From positions 496,001 to 560,000 of the forward strand of contig JAHGAU010000024.1 in assembly GCA_019925105.1 (NCBI GenBank): a stretch of DNA of 64,000 nt. The letters are read 5' to 3'. The translations under genes and the position numbers were made by a program. Every line of letters starts with the position of its first letter. Position 1 is the first letter of the stretch. The notes under the pieces are model-generated. The model had not been told where the DNA came from, searched no databases, and saw only the letters and a list, made by a program, of their open reading frames with translations. Shown here piece by piece: positions 23,690 to 33,539 of this stretch. The stretch comes from Niebla homalea. Its lineage: Eukaryota; Ascomycota; Lecanoromycetes; Lecanorales; Ramalinaceae.

Positions 23690-26400
23690 ATAATAAATAA
23701 TTAATTATCTTAATAAAATTTAAGGCTTATAATAATTAATAAGGTTAAGAACTTAATATTAAATAATAAATTAAGAATAATAATTAATTACTTAAGGGTT
23801 AATAAGTTATTTCCCGGAGTTTACTTTAAAAAATATTTAAATATTTATAATTATTTCTCTAGCTTAAAATACGGATACTTATTTTTAACCGACTTAAAAT
23901 ATATATACTTAATAATTCCGTTATATTTAAATTATCGATATTTCTTTATTTTTTCGGTTCCGGGGTTTAATTAATTATAGTTTATACGTATATAATAAGG
24001 TTTATAATTAATAAACTTTATAATAATTAAATTAATATATTATATTTTCGGATTTATTTTACCGTTAAAATTAAAATTATCCCTGCTTTATTTAATAAAT
24101 TTAAATTATCTATTACCTTTTATATTTTATATGGATAATTTCTTTAATAAGTTTAAGGATTTTAAGGAATAATTTACTTTCTTATAAAATTATTTCTTTC
24201 CTCGTTATAAATAAGTATATTTATTATTATTATTTAAGAAACTCCGGTTATTTACTTTATAAATTAAAATACTTAAAGTAACTTATAAAATAAAAAGTAA
24301 AATTTATATTATTAAAGAATAAATTAAAAAGATTATTAAGTAATTAACTTTAATCAATTAAAAAACGTTAGAAACTTCTTAAAAATAATAATTATAACTT
24401 ATTATTAGGTTAAAAATTTCATAAGGTATATATATCCCTTAACCAGATTTATTAATAAGGTACCTTAGAAGTAAGGAAATACTAAATAATTATTTTTTAA
24501 GCTTTTAAAGATTTTTTATATTATTAAAATTAATATAAATAGAATTAATTTATTTAGGCCAGTTTATTTTTATATTAATACTTTAATATTTATAGTTAAT
24601 TTATTAATTACGTAAATAAATAATATTATTAAAATTAAAATATTAATCTTATTTAATTTATTTTTATTTAATACTTTATAAAGGAAATATCTTACGTATA
24701 AATAAGAATTATATATAATCGTTAGATTCTATTTAAAGTATAATTATTTATTAAAGTACTTATATATATCCGTAATTATTTATATAAATTATAGATTATT
24801 AATATATTTCCTTAAATTAAATTTTTAAAAAAGAATTTATAATTATTAAGCGAATATTATAAAAAGATTAAATATTATTATTATATATATTCCTGGTTAT
24901 CGAAATAAAGTTATAAACGGATTATTAAAAACTTTTTTTCCGGAAAATTATTCCGATAATACTTTAATTATTATTATTTATAAATATTTAAATTTAAATA
25001 ATCTTACTTAAATATAAAAAAATAAGAAAAAAAACTTTTAAATATTCTTTTAAAAAATATTAGACTTTAAACGTAAAGAAATTATTAATGAAAAAATACT
25101 TTAAAGAATAAATATATTTATTATAACTATAAGAAATAAAGTACCCGGAGTTAAAGTAAATTTAATATTTAATAATTAAAAAAAAGTATATTATTAATAC
25201 GGTTAATTCTATAGAATTTATAATTATTTAATATTAAAAATTAAACTTTTTTTAAAAGAATTATAAAAATTTCTTAATTTCCGGATATTAAATAATTAAT
25301 TTTAATTTAATTACCAAAGAAAAATATATTTATATATATTATAAATAAAAGTCCTTTTAATATTAAATAAAATATATAATAAATTAAATTATTAAAGTTA
25401 TATTAATACTTTTACTTAATTTAAAGATTATTATTAATTTATAAAGTTTATAAACGTTAATATATATATTTAAAAATGCTTAAAATACGTAAAATACGGC
25501 CTTATTACTTAAAGTTAATTACTTTAACCTATATATATAACTTATTTATTTTAATTATTTAAAATAGATTTTATAAGATTATTATTAATTAACTATTATA
25601 GTTCCCGATATATACTTAATATTTATTATTATTTTTTAAGGTTTATAATATTATTTATAATTAAATTAAATTAAATAGTAAAAGTAATTAGATTTTTTTT
25701 ATTAATATTTAAATTATTTTAAAAGCTTAATTATATATATTATAATAAAAAACCGTATTTTCTAAATAATACTTTAAATACTTTCTTTTTAAATAAAGGG
25801 ATTATTATTTTACATAGTTTATTTAAAGTTAAAAATATTATTAATATAATTAAAAGAAATAACCGTTTATTTAAAGATATATTATAGAAAGATACGGAAT
25901 TATTAAAATGGAATAAAAGACTACTTAAGGGAGTATATAAAGTAAATAATAGAATTATTAAGTACCTATAAATATCGCTTATTTTAATTCTATTTAGATT
26001 ATTAAACCTTTAATTTATTTAAGTCTTTATATTAATAATATTATTTAAAAAAGATATTTATAAATAAGTACGTTAATTAAATAATCCGGTTTCTTATACT
26101 TTAAAAATATTAAATTATATCCTTTATAAAGCGTATTTTTAAAATATTATTAATTAAAAATTTAAAGAATAAAAAATATATAAAATAACCCGTTATAATA
26201 AAAAAATACGGGAAGTTTACTTTAAAACTTAAAATCTTATTTTATTATATTAAAAGGATTTAATAAAATTATAACCTTATTAATATAAATTATTCCGGGT
26301 TATATACTATAATTCTTATAAAGTCTTTTTTATACTTTAATAATTAAATAATTATAAAATAAAGGGTATATTCTATAATAATTATTTAAAGTTATTTATA
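23690..26400 (+). pseudogene. E3 pol remnant (RT, RNase H, integrase)
   Basis: Plus-strand reading shows an RT fingers/palm block around 23.77-23.96 kb (RVNKLFPGVYF, YFSSLKYGYLFLTDLKYIYL, FFIFSVPGF), the catalytic box at 24128-24139 as YMDN in place of YMDD, and thumb-like FKKLRLF. RNase H ends with IPGYRNKV-x-x-GLLKTFF at 24889-24945. An integrase C-terminal block lies about 26.17-26.33 kb (ITRYNKKIREVYF, then NLILLY). The shape (V-P-G-F after the IPL block; FYMD-x-FF) is a Ty3-type lineage distinct from E1/E2. Stops and D-to-N changes are transition products. I am sure of the RT and RNase H, less of the integrase limits. Confidence 0.78.
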
Positions 26401-28040
26401 TTATAATATAATTACTTATTTTAAGGCTTAAATAATTATATTTCTTTAATAATATTTCTTTTATAATATTAAAATATTAAAGCTTTTAAAGTTAAAACCT
26501 TAAGTATTATATTAATTAACTTTTAATAATTAAAGAATAAATAAATTATTATTAATAAATATTTTAATTTATTATATTTTACGAATAAAACTTAAGAAAT
26601 TAAAAAGTTTATTTTAAGGTTAAATATTAATTAAAACTTCATTTTATTTATTTACTTTTAAATTAAGACTTTAACTGATTACTTAATATATTCCCGTATT
26701 TATAACTTTTATACCTTTTTAATTTATTTAATAATTTTATAACTTTTATACCCTTTTAACTTATTTATTAATTAAATAAAATAATATAAAACCAAAATAA
26801 GATATTAAACCCCGTTAAATTTAAAGCCGGTAAAATAAGGGAATTAATAAGCGGAGTTATAAGAAATAAAATTCCTATAAAAAGAATAATAATAACGGAT
26901 ATTATTAATAATAAATTTAACGATTAAATTAATAATAATATTAATAAAGATAATACTTTATTATTTAAGTAAATAAAAGTATTTATTAAGTTTAAAGTTA
27001 CTTATAAATTAAAAGTTATTTTTAAATTAAAGACGGTAATAAACGGAGTAAATAAAGTCCTTTAAATGCCTTTAAAAGACTTCTATATTTTATTAAGAAA
27101 TATAAACTTTAATAATATTATAATAATAAATTAAGCCTTAATTTAAAGTATTATTATAAATAGATTATTTATTAATAATAATTATTTATTGTAAAAGAAA
27201 ATAACGATTATATTTTTTAATATTTATCTTAACTTTACCTTAATAAATATAATTATATTTATAACTTTAAGATCCGTAACTATTAAAAGTATATATAAAG
27301 TATAAAGTAAATTATTTATAATTATAAAAACGGTTATAAAAAAAACTTTATTAATTAATTTTAATATAAATTATATATTAAAAATAAACGCCTTTTAAAA
27401 TATAATCGGGGATTATATAAAATAATTATTATTTATATTTAAACGTAATTAAATAAACTTTCTTATAAAAGAAATCGGGAAGTAAAATTTACGTTTATTA
27501 TTTTAAGAGTTATTTTTAATTTTATTTTATAAAAATAATTCCTTAAGATATATATAAATTATAAATATAATAATAAATTAATAAAAAACTTATATATATT
27601 TAAAGCTTATATTATAAAATACTTTAAAACTAAAAGTTATTTATAAAATAAAAAAAATATTAATTTAAAAACGAAATTAAGAATAAATAATTAAAAAAAT
27701 TTATATAATATACCTTTAACTTATAATTTCTTATATATAATATTAAGCAGAAATAAAATTTACTATATATTAATTTATTATTAATATTAAGAATATTAAA
27801 ATAGAATTTATTTTATATAATATAATTATTAATAACTTAATAAATTAATTATATATGGAAAAAATAATTATTACTTTATTAATAAAATTTATATTAAACT
27901 TATTTAAATTAATATTAACGTTAAATAATAAGATTATTTATAATAAAATTATCGATATATATAATTATATTAAGTAAATAAATATAATTCCTTTAATAAT
28001 AGGTAATTTAATTTTAATTATAATTAATTTTATTATTTAA

Positions 28041-28148
28041 TTAACTTAATTTGTTAAATTAATTTAATTAGTTTAATCTATTAAATCAGTTTAATTAACT
28101 TAATTTATTAAATTAATTTAATTAACTTAATTTATTAAATTAATTTAA
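28041..28148. repeat. 4 x 27-bp tandem repeat in E3
   Basis: Units 28041-28067, 28068-28094, 28095-28121 and 28122-28148, each starting tta and ending tttaa. Units 3 and 4 are identical; unit 1 differs from them by one base; unit 2 differs by several transitions. A 27-bp unit equals nine codons. Confidence 0.9.
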
Positions 28149-28693
28149 CTAATATAATTATTATAATTATCTTCTTTATTAAATTAAATTTAATTAAATA
28201 TTATAATTAATATTCTTAAATAAAATCTAAATACGTTTATTTTAAAAGACCGTTAAGAATTAATCCGAAGTATATTAAATTTTCTAATTTAAAAAGTATT
28301 TTATAGGTATAAATATTAATATTTTATTTATAATTAAGGAATAATCGTTCGGTTAAAGGTTAAGTTAAAAGGTTTTATATATAAAGAAATTATTAAATTA
28401 ATTAAAAATAAAGAATAAAATAAAATTTAAAGTATATAAAGAGAAAAATATTAGGTTATTATTAAAATTACGATAACCTTATAAATTTAATAGGAAATTA
28501 TAAATATAATATATTAAATTAAGTTAAATAAAAAGGTTTTATTAATAAAAATAAATATATAAAAAAAATTAAAAATAAAATTAATTCTTAAATTAAAATA
28601 ATAAATAATTAAAAAGTAATATATTACGTTTAAAATATTTATAAAGTTAATACCTTAAGATTACGGGTACTTTCTTTCTTTAAGGGGCGGATA

Positions 28694-28826
28694 AGTAAAG
28701 GAAGGAAATAAGGGATTGCTTAATAATCTTTAGTCTTAAATAGCACATTTTCATAATATAAAATATACCACCCTGCCCTACTCACAGAACCGCTTCACCT
28801 GCTTCATAAGAGTAACGTGTTTTTCT
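28694..28826 (+). repeat. E3 3' LTR (133 bp)
   Basis: Pair of 4143-4275. Here the outer (right) half keeps G and C, for example ccctgccctactcacagaac, and the inner half is mutated. Confidence 0.88.
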
Positions 28827-28831
28827 ATAGT
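28827..28831. repeat. target-site duplication of E3, right copy (atagt)
   Basis: Matches 4138-4142 exactly. Confidence 0.88.
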
Positions 28832-28960
28832 TCCCCTCGCACGTGACTTGTCAATTGTCGGTGCTATGACCCACACCCACTTAATCGAAGCTCTCTTCTG
28901 CTATAAGAGCTCTGACTCAACATCTTTCATAAATGTAACCTGCCTTCCCCGAGTCAGCTT
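28832..28960 (+). promoter_or_regulatory. short vas1 upstream region beside the island
   Basis: Only 129 bp lie between the E3 target duplication and the first vas1 start codon. Composition returns to normal at once. The core promoter must lie here or inside the E3 LTR; no TATA box is evident. Confidence 0.5.
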
Positions 28961-31900
28961 ATGCGGCGGATTGCTACCCATCTGTTCGCACCCAGAAGAC
29001 TCTCCAAAATGGCGCTCAACGCCGCATCTCATAACCCACCAGGTTTGAAGACAGGACCTGCATCAGGTCAACCGCCTCCGGTCTCTTCCGATACTACATC
29101 GGCACTACTAGATGCATCAAAATCAGATTCCATTGGCCAGCATGAGGGCGGTAAAGACGATGGAGACAAAGCTGCTGGAGCGAAAGTGAAGAGCGCAAAA
29201 GAGCTTGAGAAAGAGCGCAAGAAAGCAGAGAAACAGAAGAAATTTGATGAGAAGCAGGCGAAGTCAGCTACAACACCTCTTGCAGCAAACGTATCTAAGA
29301 ATAAGGAGAAGAAGGCCAAGCCAGACTCGTCCAAGGCCGACCAGCTACCAGAGTATCATGAACCAACACCGCCTGGCGAAAAGAAGAGTATGTGACTACC
29401 ACTGTGATGGCAGCTGCTGCTTGTAAGACCCCGATCTAACATTTCCCAGTCCTTCAATCATTAGATGATCCTTATCACAAGGCTTACATCCCTAAGGTCG
29501 TGGAGTCTGGATGGTACGCATGGTGGGAAAAGTCTGGCTTCTTCGAGCCTGACCTGGGGCCTGACGGAAAAGTTAAGAATGAGGGTAGCTTCGTAATTCC
29601 GGAACCCCCTCCAAATGTCACAGGAGTGTTGCATATGGGTCATGCCCTACCGAATGCACTACAAGACACGCTCATACGATGGAACCGAATGCGAGGCTTG
29701 ACTACGCTATGGGTGCCGGGTTGCGACCACGCCAGCATTTCCACGCAGACCGTGGTCGAGAAGATGTTGCGCAGGCAAGGCATTTCGAGACATGACCTCG
29801 GCAGGGAGAAGTTTCTTGAGAAAGTATCCGAGTGGAAGGAGGAGAAGAAGTCAAACATCAACAATACAATACGGCGCATGGGTGGATCGCTGGATTGGTC
29901 AAGGGAGAGGTTCACCATGGATGAAGGCCACACTCGTGCCACAATCGAACAATTTGTGAGACTGCACCAATTAGGCCTCATATACAGAGCAAATCGGCTT
30001 GTCAATTGGTGTACCGCACTCAATACAGGGATCTCAAATTTGGAAATCGATAATATGGACTTGGGGGGTCGGACATTGATGACAGTACCGGGGTATGAGC
30101 GAAAGGTCGAGTTCGGTGTTATGACCCATCTCAATTACCCTATCGAAGGTAGCGAAGAGACAATAGAGATTGCTACGACACGACCAGAAACAATGTTAGG
30201 CGATACTGGTATAGCTGTTTGCCCGACGGAACTGCGATGGAAGCATTTAATAGGCAAGAAAGCCAGACATCCTTTCATCAAGGGCCGGTTCTTACCCATC
30301 TTTGCTGATGAGCACGTAAAGGAAGGTCTGGGTACTGGCGCAATGAAGGTCACGCCTGCACATGATCCGTCAGACTTCGAGATAGGTAACAGACACAATC
30401 TTGACTTTATCAACATCTTCACCGACGACGGGATGACGAACGACCAGACTGGCGACTTTGAAGGCCTGAAGCGGTATGATGCTAGATACAAAGTTGTTGA
30501 TGCCCTCAAGAAGGCAGGCCTGTACGTCAAGTCTGAGAACAATCCTATGATAATACCCATATGTCAGAAGTCTGGGGATGTGATAGAGCCTATCTTGAAA
30601 CCTCAATGGTGGATGGACATGCGAGGCATGGCGGATGACGCGATCAAAGCGGTCCAAGACGGCAGAATTACAATCAAACCGGACACCGCAGAAAGGGAGT
30701 ACTACCGCTGGCTCAAGGACATCAACCCCTGGTGTATATCCAGACAACTGTGGTGGGGTCATCAGATCCCCGCGTATTTCGTTCATATCGAGGGCCAGCC
30801 CAAAGATTCCAGTGACGGCGACCGCTGGGTTGTCGCTAGATCCAAGGAGGAAGCAGCGTCACAAGCCAAGGCAAAATTTCCTGGCCAAGAAGTCCTTGTA
30901 GAGCAGGACGAAGATGTTCTGGACACTTGGTTTACTTCGGGTATGTGGCCATTTTCCATTATGGGGTGGCCTGAGAAGACCAGTGACATGGAACTCTTCT
31001 ACCCAACTTCAATGCTCGAGACGGGATGGGATATCCTGTTCTTTTGGGTCGCAAGAATGATTATGCTGGGGCTCAAGATTACGGGCGATGTACCATTTAA
31101 AGAGGTCTACTGCCATCCCTTAGTCAGAGATTCTGAGGGGAGGAAGATGTCCAAGTCTTTGGGCAACGTCATCGATCCTATCGATGTAATGGAGGGTATC
31201 ACCCTAGACGATCTAAATGGTAAGCTCCTGGTAGGCAACCTCGATCAGAAGGAGCTTGCGACAGCGCAGAAATTCCAGAAGTCGTCATTCCCAGACGGTA
31301 TCCCACAATGTGGTGCTGACGCCCTGCGTTTCTCTTTGATTAATTACACGACTGGTGGTGAGTTTCACAAAGCCCCTTTTACCAAATTAGAAGCTAACAC
31401 GTCCAGGCGGCGACATCAATTTCGACATAAGAGTGATGCACGGCTATCGCCGCTTTTGCAACAAGATATATCAAGCAACGAAATACGTGCTGGGCAAGAT
31501 CCCCTCGGACTTCACACCATTGCCTGCTGCCACGAAAACTGGCAAAGAATCACTTGCAGAGCTCTGGATTCTCCATAAATTCACGATGACTGCGGCGGAA
31601 ATCAACAAAAACCTCGCAAGCCGGGAATTCTCGGACGCCACTTCAGCTTCTTACCAATACCTTTACAACAATCTCTGCGACGTGTACATAGAGAATTCGA
31701 AAGCAATCATCCAGGATGGTAGTACTGAAGAGCGACTGTCTGCACAGCAAACTCTCTATACAGCCCTTGAAGGTGGGCTCACTATGATACATCCATTCAT
31801 GCCCTTTTTGACCGAGGAACTTTGGCAAAGGCTTCCACGTAGACCTGGTGATGAATGTCCCAGCATTGTAAAAGCAGCGTACCCGCAGTACAACAGTGAA

Positions 31901-32416
31901 TTTGACGACAAGGTCAGCGAGGAGGCATATGAACTTGTTCTCGCCGTTAGCAAATCAATTAGGAGTCTGGCTGCTGAATATGACATCAAAGGAGGCGCCG
32001 AGGTACACATCAAGCTGAACACGGCACAAGCACTGAAGACCTGCAAAGAGCAGCTCGCGTCGATCAAGTCGCTGGGAGGTAAAGCCACTCAGGGTACCTC
32101 CAGCATTGACGTCCTATCACACCAAGAACCAGATCCCGCAGGCTGCATCCCCCAGTCCGTGGGTGCTTCTGGGGCCGTGTTCCTCGTTGTAAAGGGTCGC
32201 ATTGATATTGACAAGGAGATACAAAAAGCCAAGGAGCGGCGAGACAAGGCCAACGAAGCGCTGCAAAAGCAACAGAAGATCATCGATGGTGAGGGTTGGT
32301 CGAAGATGAAGGAGGAAGCGCAGAAAACCGAGGAGCGGAGGCTGAAAGATGCGCAAAGCGAGATGGCTGTGTTGGATGCAAGTGTACAGCAATTTGAGAA
32401 GCTGAAGCTAGAGTAG
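28961..32416 (+). CDS. vas1: valyl-tRNA synthetase, apparent dual cytosolic/mitochondrial form
   Basis: Three exons, 28961-29387, 29450-31357 and 31407-32416, give 1,114 residues, as in yeast Vas1. The enzyme charges tRNA-Val with valine. Class I signatures are present: HMGH at residues 204-207 and KMSKS at 708-712. The order is a Lys/Glu-rich N-terminal extension, Rossmann fold split by the editing domain, anticodon-binding domain and a C-terminal coiled coil ([20 protein letters not shown]). Two in-frame starts look used: Met1 in weak context (pyrimidine at -3) adds the basic, mitochondrial-like leader [16 protein letters not shown], and Met17 at 29009 has a strong context (A at -3, G at +4). 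Intron 2 joins TG-G to GDINFD, the conserved block. This matches the single-gene, two-start arrangement known for yeast VAS1; dual use here is inferred. Confidence 0.96.
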
Positions 32417-33539
32417 GACGTGAGATCTAAGTCAAGATGGCTGGTCTCTCAATGCGAAAACATTAATCTCATAAACACTGCAGGGATATTTCGTCAGAAA
32501 CTTACTGATTTGATGATGCTATGGCGTTCTCATGTCACGAAGTGTCATTTGACGCAAAGAGAAGCTGTAAGTCCTTGCTGGGAAGTCTTCAACCCCCTCG
32601 ACCCTCTGGCGCTTTCTGCTGCAGCTCAGATACTTGGCGCGCAAAGTCCTGAAGGAAGTTGGTCCCATTGGCCATGGAGTGCACTACGAATGCATTTGAG
32701 CTTAACAAGCACGGGTCACATCATGAACGATGCTGGGAGCTATAACTAACCTTGACGTGCTTGACCGGATGTTGCTGGCGCAGAAAAGGTTAATCTGTCC
32801 TTGTTGTCATTGGATATGGTGTTGTATCCTTATCGACATTGTTAGCGCAGGATGTATATGCAGCAGTCGACTCTGGAGACCTTGCGCGAGCATTTCTTTG
32901 ACTTCTGCAGCATTGAAGGTTGAATTGCCGAAAGAGTTTTGCGGTGTAAATGAACTTGAATTGTTCATAGGAGATTGATTACGTTGAGGACCATTCTTAG
33001 ACCAGGCGTTGGTTGACATTACTTCCAGACGGAAAGCTTCAAACTCTCTGTTCTTCAACAAATATGAGAAGTTGAATCTGCACTTCTGCTCTTTGCAAAG
33101 GCGACCGCCAAAAGTCACACCAGAAAAAGATCTAGAGACTAAGGTAAGTAGAGATCCAATTGCTTGTTTCAGCTAGGGAAGAGCCGCGATTTGGCCTAGA
33201 AAGATGATAAGATGAAGGCATGAACCATGCGGAGCAGACTCCGAGCAGTGGAGATCGTCAATCGGGCCGATGAGCCAATCAGATGCTGCCCCAATGAGGA
33301 AATATTCAGCCCTATCGTGGTTTCATGCATCCACCCATTCGACTTCATTCTTCGTTTCATATTACTCATGTGCGAGACAAGGGCACGGTACCCACGTGCT
33401 GTTGTCGTTTCGAAATCTTCGAATTCACCGCGCTCCTGCGCCACCGCCAGAGATGTGTCGCCCGCCCTTGCGCTATTAGTCATCTTCACATGGGTCAATC
33501 AGATCGTGTCTTACGCGAGACAACCGCGTCTGCTTAGCG
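32417..33539. other. intergenic, no gene seen
   Basis: 1.1 kb between vas1 and nto1. Short frames on both strands lack domains and overlap each other. Presumed vas1 3' UTR and nto1 promoter. Confidence 0.5.

Larger units (their letters stand above)
4143..28826 (+). mobile_element. E3: host Ty3-type LTR retrotransposon, interrupted twice
   Basis: E3 consists of 5' LTR 4143-4275, leader 4276-4315, [E1], 11977-15583, [E2], 23233-28693 and 3' LTR 28694-28826. Without E1, E2 and one copy of each target duplication it is 9,374 bp. Orientation is plus because the pol remnant reads plus: RT, then RNase H, then integrase between about 23.75 and 26.4 kb. The left internal part (11977-15583) is therefore expected to hold gag and protease, but I could not recognise a domain there. 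A purine-rich tract (aaggggcgg, 28682-28690) stands just before the 3' LTR. About 2.2 kb after the integrase (26.5-28.69 kb) is unassigned and includes a 4 x 27-bp tandem repeat. Length is greater than the 5-8 kb usual for fungal Ty3 elements. Confidence 0.88.
4138..28831. mobile_element. nested, RIP-inactivated LTR-retrotransposon island (three elements)
   Basis: The whole block is bounded by the perfect 5-bp direct repeat atagt at 4138-4142 and 28827-28831. Inside, composition falls to very AT-rich DNA with almost no CA or TG dinucleotides, while CG, CC and GG remain, the pattern expected when RIP converts CpA to TpA on both strands. Three elements are resolved by matching LTRs and target duplications: E3 (outer, plus), E1 (4316-11971, minus) and E2 (15584-23227, plus). 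No open reading frame of useful length survives. Flanking genes are not affected and the edges are sharp. Insertion order follows from the nesting: E3 first, then E1 and E2 independently into E3; the order of E1 against E2 cannot be set. Confidence 0.95.

Noticed and set aside
4143..28826. Interpreting the AT-rich block as a centromere, mitochondrial insertion or Starship
   Set aside because: LTR pairs, target duplications and RT/integrase remnants account for its edges and much of its content; no tyrosine recombinase captain gene or mitochondrial gene order seen.
4143..28826. Short AT-rich near-palindromes and (ta)n runs as regulatory elements or origins
   Set aside because: Expected by chance in RIP-mutated DNA of this composition.
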